A stretch of 64,000 nt of DNA from Georgenia satyanarayanai (GTDB lineage Bacteria > Actinomycetota > Actinomycetes > Actinomycetales > Actinomycetaceae). Below are positions 37,756-46,402 of the stretch, one piece after another. The translations under genes and the position numbers were made by a program. The stretch is from the NCBI RefSeq assembly GCF_900116375.1, contig NZ_UETB01000015.1:28327-92326 (forward strand), read 5' to 3'. The first letter of the stretch is position 1. Every line of letters starts with the position of its first letter. Under the pieces are notes generated by a model. It made no database searches, was not told the DNA's origin, and was given only the letters and a program-made list of their open reading frames with translations.

Positions 37756-38637
37756 TCAGCCCTCGCGGATGCGCTCGATCACCGACCTCGCGGTGGTGTC
37801 GTCGCCGAGTGCGATCTGCACGTCGCTGCCGTCGAGGGCTGCCGGCACCCTGAGGGCCGACAGCATCTCGTCGCCGACCTTCACGAGAAGTCGTCCTTCC
37901 TCCCCGAGCTCGGCAACCTCTGCGCTGAGCGAGTGGAGGGTGGAGGCCCCCTGGTCGTCGAGCTGCAGGCGGACCGCGTCGCTGCTCACGCCGTCGGGGA
38001 CGGCGTCCGCCTCCTTCACGCCCGCACTGATGAACTGTGAGGGGGCGATCGTCACGGGTTCGCCGTCGACGAGGGCGCAGTCGGCGTCCGAGGCGAGGGT
38101 GCAGGTCTGGGAGACGGCCAGCTCGATCGTTCCACCACGCGAGGACCCCACGTCCTCGGAGACGGCTCGGTAGGCGTCGGTCGAGCGTGTCACACCAGCG
38201 AGCCAGTAGGCGTCCTCACCCTCGGCGGAGACGAGGATGTCGCTCTCGGCCGCCGACATGTCCGGCGCGTTCCGCGCCATGGTGATCTGACCGTCGCGAC
38301 AGTCCATGGGCTCGGGACCGCTCGGCTCACCGTCGATGTGCACGTCCACGGCCCCTGTGTCGCCGAGGCAGTAGATCGTCAGGACGTAGCCCTCCTCGAC
38401 GTCGAAGTCGAAGTCGGGCACCTGGGCCGATCCACGCGCGAGGAAGGGCGACACGAGGACGCCGTCGCCCGCGAACCCCTGGAAGTGCTCGAGCCGCTCC
38501 GCCACGGCCTCGAGCTCACGTCCCGCGTCGGCAGCGAGGCCGGCCGCGGCGTCGGTGTCGTCCCCGGACGAGGAGGTGCACCCCGCCAGCGCGAGCACGG
38601 CGAGGGTTGCCACGGAGGTTCTCCATCGATACCGCAT
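37756..38637 (-). CDS. Lipoprotein with SecD-P1-like C-terminal domain
   Basis: A 293-residue lipoprotein: signal peptide with lipobox LALAGC (Cys20). The C-terminal part (RLQLDDQGASTLHSLSAEVA ... LLVKVGDEMLSALRVPAALD ... DVQIALGDDTTARSVIERI) resembles the P1 head subdomain of SecD, which is my inference. The ATG at 38635-38637 is 7 nt after TACGGT. Its role is unknown. Confidence 0.75.
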   Translation of the reverse strand: MRYRWRTSVATLAVLALAGCTSSSGDDTDAAAGLAADAGRELEAVAERLEHFQGFAGDGVLVSPFLARGSAQVPDFDFDVEEGYVLTIYCLGDTGAVDVHIDGEPSGPEPMDCRDGQITMARNAPDMSAAESDILVSAEGEDAYWLAGVTRSTDAYRAVSEDVGSSRGGTIELAVSQTCTLASDADCALVDGEPVTIAPSQFISAGVKEADAVPDGVSSDAVRLQLDDQGASTLHSLSAEVAELGEEGRLLVKVGDEMLSALRVPAALDGSDVQIALGDDTTARSVIERIREG

Positions 38638-38708
38638 ACCGGCCACCGTATCCACGGCGCTCGCCACCACGAAAAGCGCGGTGGACGTCCTCGCGAGGAG
38701 GGCGGTCG

Positions 38709-39542
38709 TCAGGGCTCGGGCGGCCCGCGGCGGATGCGCGCCAGGAGGTTCTCCGGCCGCGCCTCCTCCCCCTCCCACCGCGACTCGACCCACCACGTCG
38801 CCCCCGCGTCGGCGAGCTCCCTGACGCGGCTGGCGGCGGCCGCGTCCCCCTCGCGCAGCACCCCCTCGACGACGACGTCGAACCCTGCTCCCCCGTCCGC
38901 CCGCCTCTCGGCCGCGAGCGCCCGGATGTCGGCCACCATCTGCGGGGTCACCGGGTCCCCCGGCCCGCCCATGGGCTGCGGCAGGACACCGTCCCAGCGC
39001 AGCGCCCGGTCCATCGACCGCCGCGAGGGCCACGCCCCGACCACCCACACCGGCACGCGGGGCCGCTGCACCGGCGTCGGGCGAAAGACGAGGTCCTCGA
39101 CGCGGTGGTGCGTCCCGGTGTAGCTGAACGGCTCCCCGCGCCAGGCGAGGTCGAGGATCGCGAGCGAGTCGTCGAGGAGCTCGGCGCGGGTGCGCCGCTC
39201 GGTGGGCGCGCCGGAGACGCGGCTGAACGCGCCGTCGTCGACCGCGCCGAGACCGACCGGCATGACGAGACGCCCGCCGGAGAGGTGGTCCACGGTGATC
39301 GCCTCCCGCGCCACTTTCCAGGGGTGGCGCCGGGCGAGGGCGAAGACCATCGCCCCGAGCCGGATCCGCGTCGTGGAGACGGCGGCCGCCCCGAGCAGCG
39401 TCCAGGGGTCGTAGGTGTCCATCGCCCCCACGCTGATGCCGTCCCACGTGAAGAAGCCGTCCCAGCCGGCCTCCTCGGCGGCGACCGCCATGTCCAGGAC
39501 CTGCTCGACGGAACCGAAGGACGCGACGACGCCGTACCTCAT
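38709..39542 (-). CDS. LLM-class flavin/F420-dependent oxidoreductase
   Basis: A 277-residue luciferase-like TIM-barrel protein: AAEEAGWDGFFTWDGI, TTRIRLGAMVFALARRHPWK, EAITVDHLSGGRLVMPVGLG and PRVPVWVVGAWPSRRSMDRA. Members use FMN or F420. The substrate is unknown. Confidence 0.88.
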   Translation of the reverse strand: MRYGVVASFGSVEQVLDMAVAAEEAGWDGFFTWDGISVGAMDTYDPWTLLGAAAVSTTRIRLGAMVFALARRHPWKVAREAITVDHLSGGRLVMPVGLGAVDDGAFSRVSGAPTERRTRAELLDDSLAILDLAWRGEPFSYTGTHHRVEDLVFRPTPVQRPRVPVWVVGAWPSRRSMDRALRWDGVLPQPMGGPGDPVTPQMVADIRALAAERRADGGAGFDVVVEGVLREGDAAAASRVRELADAGATWWVESRWEGEEARPENLLARIRRGPPEP

Positions 39543-39601
39543 GGCCCGACGGTACTCGCGGGGGTCTGGCCAGACCAGGCCCGACGGAGGATCATGGGCC
39601 C

Positions 39602-39850
39602 ATGGGACGCATCGTCGCGCTGCCCGCGCGGGGCGAGGTCGTCGCGGACGTCCGCGGCGGCGGCCGTGCCCTGCGAGTGTCGTGGCACCACGACGACGGC
39701 GTGGCCGTCCTCTCGCTGTGGCACGACCACGTGTGCACCGGCACGGCGCGGGTCGCCGCCGAGGACGTGCCGGCCCTGGTCGCCGCGCTCACCGGCGGAC
39801 TGGCCCGCGGGTACGTGAGCGGCGCCGTCGAGGCGGAACCCACCGGCTGA
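39602..39850 (+). CDS. Small conserved hypothetical protein
   Basis: An 82-residue soluble protein with no assigned family: two or three beta strands (ALRVSWHHDDGVAVLSLWHD) and a helix (DVPALVAALTGGLARGY). Coding composition is typical of the neighbourhood. It lies 29 nt upstream of the ATPase gene in the same direction. Confidence 0.65.
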   Translation: MGRIVALPARGEVVADVRGGGRALRVSWHHDDGVAVLSLWHDHVCTGTARVAAEDVPALVAALTGGLARGYVSGAVEAEPTG

Positions 39851-39879
39851 GTGTCGGCCCGCCCTGGCACAGTGGGCAC

Positions 39880-40623
39880 GTGACCGCCCTGCTCCGCATC
39901 GAGCGCCGCCCCGACGCGCCCGCCGACGACGCGGCGTGGCCCGACTCGGTCCCCGCCGTCGCCCACCTCCTCGCCCACGGGCTGGAGGTCCCGGCCGGTG
40001 TCACCTTCCTCGTCGGGGAGAACGGGGCCGGCAAGTCGACGATCGTCGAGGCGGTCGCCGAGGCGCTCGGCATCCCGCCCGACGGCGGGTCCACCGACCA
40101 CGTCGGGGGCGCCGAGCGTGGGCGCGCCAGCGACCGCTCCGATCTCGGCGACCGCCTGCGTACCGTGTGGCACGGGCGCGCCGGGGGGCACCGGGGCTTC
40201 TTCCTGCGCGCCGAGACGATGCACCGCTTCGTCAGCTACCTCGAGGACGCCTCCGCGCCGGCCGACGGGCCGCCGTCACCCCACCAGCTCCACCGGCTGA
40301 GCCACGGTGAGTCCTTCGTCGAGATGCTCACCGGCTCCTGGGTCCGCGCGGCGGGCGTCGTCCTCCTCGACGAGCCGGAGTCGGCCCTGTCCTTCACGAC
40401 GTCCCTCGCGCTCCTCGACGTGCTCGCCCAGCTCGCCGCCACGGAGCGGCACGTCCTGTGCGCCACCCACTCCCCGATCCTCACCGCGCTGCCGGGCGCC
40501 CGCGTCCTCCAGCTCGACGACGCCGGCATCACGCCGGTCGCGTGGGAGGAGCTGGAGGTCGTGCGGCACTGGCGCGCCTTCCTCGACGCTCCGGGACGCT
40601 ACCTGCGCCACCTCGGGGACTGA
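39880..40623 (+). CDS. AAA/ABC-like ATPase
   Basis: A 247-residue ATPase. Walker A LVGENGAGKST is at about 44-54, an ABC-signature-like LSHGESF near 145, Walker B VVLLDEPESALS near 165 and a His-switch in CATHSP near 195. Stand-alone ATPases of this type occur widely in Actinobacteria; its target is unknown. The GTG at 39880 is 6 nt after CACAGT. Confidence 0.85.
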   Translation: MTALLRIERRPDAPADDAAWPDSVPAVAHLLAHGLEVPAGVTFLVGENGAGKSTIVEAVAEALGIPPDGGSTDHVGGAERGRASDRSDLGDRLRTVWHGRAGGHRGFFLRAETMHRFVSYLEDASAPADGPPSPHQLHRLSHGESFVEMLTGSWVRAAGVVLLDEPESALSFTTSLALLDVLAQLAATERHVLCATHSPILTALPGARVLQLDDAGITPVAWEELEVVRHWRAFLDAPGRYLRHLGD

Positions 40624-40629
40624 GCCGCC

Positions 40630-41532
40630 TCACACGTGTGGGTCGTCGGGATGCTCGGGCTCCTCACCGCCGGGCACGACGGCGACGCTCACCGTCGCCC
40701 GGGACAGCACCCCCTGGCTCACCGAGCCGAGCATGAGACCGGTGAACCCGCCCAGGCCGCGCTTGGCGACGACGAGCAGGCTCGCGTCGGTGGACTCCTC
40801 GACGAGGGTGGCCTCCGGGTGGCGGCGCAGGACCCTCAGCTCGACGTCGACGGCGGGGTGGTCGGCCGCGACCTCCTCCACGGCACGGCGTGCCGCCTCG
40901 GTGGCCTGCTGGGACCTGTCGACGAGGTCGGTGTACCAGTCCCCCGGTGGCGCGCCCATCGGCATCTCGACGTACTCGGCCCGCACGGCCCGCACCGACG
41001 CACCGGTCGCGGCGGCGTGCTCGACGGCGAAGCGCAACGCTCCGGCGGCGGCCGGGGAGCCGTCGACGCCGACGACGACGGGCCCCTGCTCGGCGGTCCC
41101 GCGGACGACGACGACCGGGCAGCGGGCGTACATCGCCACCTGCTGCGACACCGATCCCACGATCATCCCGGTGACCCGGCCGTGCCCACGCGCACCGAGG
41201 ACGAGCACGGAAGCGCCGAGCGAGGCCTTGAGGAGCTCGGGCGCTGCTCGCCCGACGCGCACCTCGGTGGTGACGGTGAGCCCGGGCACCGCCTCGCGGG
41301 CCGCGCGCGCCGCCCGCTCGCACACCTCGCCGCCGATCTCGACCGGTTCTGCGGCGTCGAACACCGCGACGTACCCGCCGATGGCGTGCAGGTGGACGAA
41401 CGCGTGGACGACGTGCAGCGAGGTGCCCCTGCGCTCCGCCTCGGCCGCCGCCCACAGCACGGCGGTGTCGGCGAGGGCGGAGCCGTCGACCCCCACGACG
41501 ACCGGGCGGTTCGGGTCAGTTGGTCTGGTCAT
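40630..41532 (-). CDS. Tandem universal stress protein
   Basis: A 300-residue protein with two Usp domains. Each has the N-terminal VVVGVDGS and an ATP-binding glycine loop: GARGHGRVTGMIVGSVS in the first and KRGLGGFTGLMLGSVS in the second. I choose the ATG at 41530-41532 because GGAGG is then 8 nt upstream; the ATG six bases earlier is too close. Its ribosome binding site is in a hairpin. Confidence 0.9.
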   Translation of the reverse strand: MTRPTDPNRPVVVGVDGSALADTAVLWAAAEAERRGTSLHVVHAFVHLHAIGGYVAVFDAAEPVEIGGEVCERAARAAREAVPGLTVTTEVRVGRAAPELLKASLGASVLVLGARGHGRVTGMIVGSVSQQVAMYARCPVVVVRGTAEQGPVVVGVDGSPAAAGALRFAVEHAAATGASVRAVRAEYVEMPMGAPPGDWYTDLVDRSQQATEAARRAVEEVAADHPAVDVELRVLRRHPEATLVEESTDASLLVVAKRGLGGFTGLMLGSVSQGVLSRATVSVAVVPGGEEPEHPDDPHV

Positions 41533-41538
41533 GATCAT

Positions 41539-41573
41539 CGCCTCCCACCCCCTTCCTATCGCGGTGGGAGGCG
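41539..41573 (-). promoter_or_regulatory. 11-bp hairpin covering the usp ribosome binding site
   Basis: On the plus strand CGCCTCCCACC (41539-41549) and GGTGGGAGGCG (41563-41573) pair perfectly around a 13-nt loop. On the minus-strand message the GGGAGG Shine-Dalgarno is in the 3' arm, just before the usp ATG. It could be the murE terminator, an RBS switch for usp, or both. Confidence 0.65.
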
Positions 41574-41603
41574 AGAAACCGGGGACCTTCGGCCCGTCGG
41601 CGG

Positions 41604-43097
41604 CTACGGCCTGGCCGCACGCTCCTCGCGGCGCAGGACCAGGGCGGCCCGTGCCTCGGCCATCTCGTCCCAGGGGATCGTCTCGGTGTCGCGCTCGAGC
41701 GTGGCCTCCGGGCCCTTGCCCGCGAGCACGACGGTGTCCTGCGGGCCGGCCTGGCCGACGGCGTGCCGGATCGCCTCCTGCCGGTCACCGATGCTCAGGA
41801 CGTTCGTGCGGCCGGCCTCGCGGGCGCCACGCTCCATCTCGGCGAGGATGTCGGCCAGCGGGGTGTCGCGGTGGTCCTCCTCGGTGAGCACGGCGACGTC
41901 GGCCATCCGGGTGGCGACCTCCCCCAGCGGGGCGCGCTTGGAGGGGTCGCGGGGGCCGCCGGCGGACCCGATGACCACCCACAGCCGTCCCTCGGTGGTC
42001 ACGCGCACGGTGGCCAGCGCCTTGTCCAGGCTCGGCGGGGTGTGGGCGAAGTCGACGATGACGCGCGGGTCGCCTTCCTGCCGCTCGCACATCTCCATCC
42101 GGCCGGGCACCCCGGGGAAGGTCGCCAGCCCCGCGACGAGCTCGGCGAGGGGCACACCCGCGGCGTGCACCCCGGCCATGGCGGCCAGGGCGTTCGCGAC
42201 GTTGAAGCGGCCGATCATCGGCAGCACGGCCGCGGCGGAGCCGGCCGGGGTGTGGACGGTGAAGCGCAGGTCGTCCGGTCCCTCGACGACGTCCCCCGCC
42301 CACCAGTCGGCCTCGCGGCCCTCGGCGCTGTAGGTGGTGCGGCTGGGCGCCATCGGCAGCAGCTGCGTCGTCCACGGGTCGTCGGCGTTGAGGACGGCGT
42401 GCCGGGCACGCTGGACGAGGAGGGACTTGTCGGCGAAGTACTGCTCCATCGTGCCGTGGAAGTCGAGGTGCTCCCCGGTGAGGTTGGTCCAGACCGCGAC
42501 GTCGAAGTCGACGCCGCGCACCCGGTCCAGGGCCAGCGCGTGGCTCGAGGCCTCGACGACGGCGCTCGTCGCGCCGTGGTCGACCATCTCCCGCAGGATC
42601 TGCTGGACCTGCGGCGCCTCGGGCGTGGTGAAGTGGGTGGGCGGCTGGCGCAGCACACCGTCGGGCAGCTCGTAGCCGATCGTCGAGAGCAGCCCGGTGG
42701 GGCGGCCGGCGCTGCGCAGCAGGTGACGCGCGAGGGCGGACGTCGTCGTCTTGCCGTCGGTGCCGGTGACGCCGAGGACGGTGAGCTCGCGGCTGGGGTG
42801 GCCGGCGAGGACCGACGCGGCGTCGGCGAGGGCCGCCCGGGCGCCGGGCACCTGCAGGTACGGGACCGGGCAGGCGACGCCGTCGGGCAGGCCCTCACCG
42901 AGGACGGCGACGGCGCCGCGCCCGACGGCGTCGGTGATGAACCCGTGGCCGTCCACGCGCGCGCCGCGGACCGCGACGAAGACGTCGCCGGTGCCCGCCC
43001 AGTCGGCCTGGTGGGTGGCGCCGCGGACCTCGGTGGACGCGTCCGCCTCCGGGGGCAGCTCGAGGTCCAGCGCGGCAGCCAGGTCACCAAGTCTCAT
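41604..43097 (-). CDS. MurE-like Mur ligase (UDP-MurNAc-tripeptide synthetase family)
   Basis: A 497-residue ATP-dependent amide ligase. GVTGTDGKTTTSAL is at 109-122, FTTPEAPQVQQIL near 155, EASSHAL near 182, YFADKSLL with the carbamylated Lys near 225, VIVDFAHTPPSLDKAL and GSAGGPRDPSKRAPLG. The meso-DAP recognition motif DNPR is replaced by EDHR (LTEEDHRDTP). It lies outside any dcw cell-wall cluster, so it may be a Lys/Orn-type MurE or a paralog with another acceptor. Confidence 0.88.
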   Translation of the reverse strand: MRLGDLAAALDLELPPEADASTEVRGATHQADWAGTGDVFVAVRGARVDGHGFITDAVGRGAVAVLGEGLPDGVACPVPYLQVPGARAALADAASVLAGHPSRELTVLGVTGTDGKTTTSALARHLLRSAGRPTGLLSTIGYELPDGVLRQPPTHFTTPEAPQVQQILREMVDHGATSAVVEASSHALALDRVRGVDFDVAVWTNLTGEHLDFHGTMEQYFADKSLLVQRARHAVLNADDPWTTQLLPMAPSRTTYSAEGREADWWAGDVVEGPDDLRFTVHTPAGSAAAVLPMIGRFNVANALAAMAGVHAAGVPLAELVAGLATFPGVPGRMEMCERQEGDPRVIVDFAHTPPSLDKALATVRVTTEGRLWVVIGSAGGPRDPSKRAPLGEVATRMADVAVLTEEDHRDTPLADILAEMERGAREAGRTNVLSIGDRQEAIRHAVGQAGPQDTVVLAGKGPEATLERDTETIPWDEMAEARAALVLRREERAARP

Positions 43098-43134
43098 GCG
43101 ACCAAGCGTAGGTGCCCCGGCGGGGCGCGGCGGG

Positions 43135-43659
43135 TCAGCTCGCGGTCGCGAGCTCCTGGCCGATGTCGGGACGGACGCCCTCGAGGATCGCGGCGTCGAC
43201 CATGGCGGCGACCTCGTCCTCGGTCTTGGACAGGACGAGGGCGAGCTCGGTGACGAAGGGGGCGCTCGCGTCGCGCAGCAGCTTCATCTCCCCGAAGGCC
43301 AGGCGCTTCTCCTCGTTGCTCCGGGTGAGGTCGCGGATGAGGGCGGCGATGATGAGGATCTCACCGGTGCGCAGACGGTCACCGTTGGCCTTGATGCGGC
43401 GCGACCAGACGGTCTCCTGCTCGGGGCTGGCTGCGAGGAGCACGTCGATGATCTGGCGGACACCCGCGGCGTCGACGGCGGGACGCACGCCGACCTCGGC
43501 GGCCCGGTTCTCCGGCATGGTGACTTCGAGGTCGGAGTTGTGCACGTCGAGCTGGACGTAGGTCACCTTCTCCTTGCGGATGGTGCGCGTGGAGACCTTC
43601 TTGACCGTCGCCGGTCCGTGATGAGGGTGGACGACGACCTGACCAGTGGTGAAATTCAA
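43135..43659 (-). CDS. carD: CarD-family RNA polymerase-binding regulator
   Basis: A 174-residue CarD/CdnL protein. The N-terminal Tudor-like RNA polymerase interaction domain starts FTTGQVVVHPHHGPATVKKV; the helical domain has the conserved WSRRIKANGDRL. Alignment to M. tuberculosis CarD (MIFKVGDTVVYPHHG) fixes the start at the TTG at 43657-43659, with AAAGGG about 9 nt upstream; no ATG or GTG fits. CarD stabilises open promoter complexes. Confidence 0.9.
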   Translation of the reverse strand: MNFTTGQVVVHPHHGPATVKKVSTRTIRKEKVTYVQLDVHNSDLEVTMPENRAAEVGVRPAVDAAGVRQIIDVLLAASPEQETVWSRRIKANGDRLRTGEILIIAALIRDLTRSNEEKRLAFGEMKLLRDASAPFVTELALVLSKTEDEVAAMVDAAILEGVRPDIGQELATAS

Positions 43660-43856
43660 CGCGTGACCCTTTCCCTGAAAGAGCGCCACACTCGGTGCCG
43701 GCGAATACCGAAAACGGCAGCCGACGACTGTCTCAGACCGCCCTACCGCTGAATTCCCGACATCGTCCGGGCGGTACGAGGACACGGAGGAATTCGCAGC
43801 CACATCCGGTGGGAGCGCCCGACCTCCGCGAGCCAGCGCATATCATCATCGCATAT

Positions 43857-43874
43857 CTGGCAACAAATTGCCAG
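43857..43874. terminator. Small hairpin downstream of rtcB
   Basis: CTGGCAA (43857-43863) and TTGCCAG (43868-43874) pair around CAAA, about 50 nt beyond the rtcB stop. It lies in a relatively AT-rich non-coding stretch (43660-43925) that otherwise holds only the carD promoter. Confidence 0.4.
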
Positions 43875-43925
43875 CCGGTGGCCTGCGCCACAATGGGTTT
43901 TGCGCAATCGCCGGCGGCCCGCTGC

Positions 43926-45101
43926 TCACTGGCCCTTGACGTTGACGAGCTGGCGCAGGACGTGGTCCACGGAGACGAGGTCGGCGGCGTCGGCCATGAC
44001 GACGTCGACGTCCTTGTAGGCGTCGGGGATCTCGTCGACGAAGGCGGGGAGGTCCCGGTACTCGATCCCGGCCATGCGCCGTCGCAGGTCGGTCTGGGTG
44101 AAGGTGCGCCGCGCCTGGGTGCGGGAGTAGGCACGGCCGGCGCCGTGCGGGGCCGAGCACAGGGACATCTCCTCCCCCTTGCCCGTGACGACGTAGGACG
44201 CCGTGCCCATCGAGCCGGGGATGAGGCCGCGCACCCCCTCGTGGGCCGCGATGGCGCCCTTGCGGGAGACGAGACGGCGGCCGCCGGCGTGCTGCTCGAC
44301 GGCGGTGTAGTTGTGGTGGCAGTTGACCTCCTCGAGGCGCTGCACGTCCTCGGCGAGGAAGCGCCCGAGCTCGTCGACGACGCGGTCCATCATGACCTCG
44401 CGGTTGAGGCGGGCGAACTCCTGGGCCCAGTGGAGGTGGGCGAGGTAGGTGTGGAACTCGGCGTCGTCCTCGGTGAGGTGGGCGAGGTTGCGGTCGGCGA
44501 GGTGGTCACCGCGGCGGTCGGCCACGCGCTGGGCGGCGGTGATGAAGCGGCGGGCGATCTGGTTGCCGACGCCGCGGCTGCCGGAGTGGAGGAAGGTCCA
44601 CACCCGGCCCTCCTCGTCCGCCGTCACCTCGATGAAGTGGTTGCCCCCGCCGAGCGAGCCGAGCTGCAGGCGCCAGTTCTTGGCGTAGGTCTCTGGCGAG
44701 ACGCTCTCCTCGCGGGCGAGACGCTCGAGCTCGGTGACGGCCTGCGGCGCGCGGCCCCACACCTTGCGGTTGTAGTTGCCGGGGCTGAGCGGCACGGCGC
44801 GTTCGATCGCCTCGCGCAGGACTGCCAGCGGGCGTCCGGCCCCGCGCAACCGGGCGACGGTGAACTGGGTGCGCACGGCGACCATCCCGCAGCCGATGTC
44901 CACGCCCACCGCTGCCGGGATGACCGCGCCCACGGTGGGGATGACGGAGCCGACGGTGGCGCCCATGCCGACGTGCGCGTCCGGCATGAGGGCGACGTGC
45001 GGGTCGACGATCGGCAGCTCGGCGGTGAGGCGGGCCTGGGCCAGCGCCTGCGGGTCGATGATCGAGGCCCAGGAGTACAGCTTGTCCGTGACGCGCTCCA
45101 T
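43926..45101 (-). CDS. rtcB: RNA ligase RtcB
   Basis: A 391-residue RtcB: PDAHVGMGATVGSVIPT, VGVDIGCGMVAVRT with the Mn-binding Cys, GSLGGGNHFIEV, FLHSGSRGVGNQIA and the guanylated His in CSAPHGAGRAYSR. It seals 2',3'-cyclic phosphate or 3'-phosphate ends to 5'-OH ends in a GTP-dependent reaction. No RtcA or RtcR is adjacent; it may act in RNA repair. A PrfH homolog is not present. Confidence 0.94.
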   Translation of the reverse strand: MERVTDKLYSWASIIDPQALAQARLTAELPIVDPHVALMPDAHVGMGATVGSVIPTVGAVIPAAVGVDIGCGMVAVRTQFTVARLRGAGRPLAVLREAIERAVPLSPGNYNRKVWGRAPQAVTELERLAREESVSPETYAKNWRLQLGSLGGGNHFIEVTADEEGRVWTFLHSGSRGVGNQIARRFITAAQRVADRRGDHLADRNLAHLTEDDAEFHTYLAHLHWAQEFARLNREVMMDRVVDELGRFLAEDVQRLEEVNCHHNYTAVEQHAGGRRLVSRKGAIAAHEGVRGLIPGSMGTASYVVTGKGEEMSLCSAPHGAGRAYSRTQARRTFTQTDLRRRMAGIEYRDLPAFVDEIPDAYKDVDVVMADAADLVSVDHVLRQLVNVKGQ

Positions 45102-45167
45102 GCCCCGACCATGGCAGGTGCGCGGCGGTCCGGCACGGGCAGGGCGCCGGAAGGCAGCCCGGTACGG

Positions 45168-46376
45168 TCAGACGCGACTCAGCACCGGGGCGGCGGGGCG
45201 CACCTGGTCCTCGAGCAGCGTGGGACGGCAGGCGACGAAACCGCTGACGAGCAGCACCGCGAGGCTGGCGAACAGGACGACGAACGCCCCCGTCCAGGAC
45301 CCGGAGCCCGCGTAGAGCGCGCCGACGCCGAAGGGGCCGATGCAGGCGATGGCGTAGCCGACGCCCTGCATCGCGCCGGACAGCACGGTGGAGCCCGCCG
45401 TCGTGCGGGTGCGGGCGTTGACGAGGGTGAGGCACAGCGGGAAGGTGCTCACGCCCAGGCCGAGGAGCACCACCCAGACGACCGCGCCGGCGTCGGGTGA
45501 GAGCAGGAGCCCGGCGTAGCCCGCCCCCATGGCCGCGGTGCACACGGCGACGATGACGAAGGGGTTGCGCAGCCGGATCGCCAGGGGCGGCACGACGAAC
45601 GCTGCGGGCAGCCCGATGACCGAGAAGAGCGCGACGAGCGCGCCACCGGACTCCGGGTCGGCGCCTGCGTCGATGAGGATCGCCGGGAGCCAGGTGAAGA
45701 TCGCGTGGACGTTGAGGCTGGTGATGCCCATCATCAGCACGAGCGACCACAGCAGCGGGGTGCGCCACGCGCCGTGCAGGCGCTGGGGCCCGGACTCCAC
45801 CGGCGCCACGGCGCCCGCGCGGGAGGCGAGGACCACCCAGAGCACGACGGCGACGGCGGTCGTCGTCGCCCACATCGCGATGGCCCACCGCCAGCCGGCG
45901 ACGAGGGCGACCGGGACGGCCGCGAGGGGGGCGACGAACTGGCCCACCTGGAGGAGCGCGATGTACATCGAGCTCACCGCCTTGAGGTGCGCCGAGAAGT
46001 ACTTCTTCACGAGGGGGATGACGAGCACGTTGGACGCCCCGACACCGACGAAGGCCACGACGGTGGAGGCCACGAGCACGCCGGTCGACGGCGCCAGCGC
46101 CCGCAGCACGATGCCGCCGGTGGTAAAGGCGACGGCGATCGCGATGGTGCGCTCCAGTCCGAGCCGGCGTGCCACGGCGGCCGCGACCAGCCCGAACACG
46201 GCGAAGCAGGCCGTGACGATCGTGCCGAACACGCCGTACAGGGACGGCCCGAACTCGAGGTCGGCGCCGATCGTGTCGAGCAGCGGGGTGAACCCGGTGA
46301 CCGCGGTGCGGAGGTTCAGCGCGGTCAGGACGATCGCCAGGAGGGGCAGCACGCTCGCCCGGGCCTTGTCACTCAT
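45168..46376 (-). CDS. CynX/NimT-type MFS transporter
   Basis: A 402-residue major facilitator with 12 helices. LTALNLRTAVTGFTPLLDTI is typical of the CynX/NimT family. The substrate is unknown. It is divergent, by 26 bp only, from a FadR/GntR regulator that probably controls it. Confidence 0.9.
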   Translation of the reverse strand: MSDKARASVLPLLAIVLTALNLRTAVTGFTPLLDTIGADLEFGPSLYGVFGTIVTACFAVFGLVAAAVARRLGLERTIAIAVAFTTGGIVLRALAPSTGVLVASTVVAFVGVGASNVLVIPLVKKYFSAHLKAVSSMYIALLQVGQFVAPLAAVPVALVAGWRWAIAMWATTTAVAVVLWVVLASRAGAVAPVESGPQRLHGAWRTPLLWSLVLMMGITSLNVHAIFTWLPAILIDAGADPESGGALVALFSVIGLPAAFVVPPLAIRLRNPFVIVAVCTAAMGAGYAGLLLSPDAGAVVWVVLLGLGVSTFPLCLTLVNARTRTTAGSTVLSGAMQGVGYAIACIGPFGVGALYAGSGSWTGAFVVLFASLAVLLVSGFVACRPTLLEDQVRPAAPVLSRV

Positions 46377-46402
46377 GTCGACCTCAAAGGTAGGATGATG
46401 GG
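46377..46402. promoter_or_regulatory. Compact bidirectional promoter, MFS transporter / GntR regulator
   Basis: Only 26 bp separate the starts. On the plus strand TAGGAT (46391-46396) is 6 nt before the regulator ATG; on the minus strand TACCTT overlaps and serves the transporter. Both messages would be leaderless or nearly so. Confidence 0.65.
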
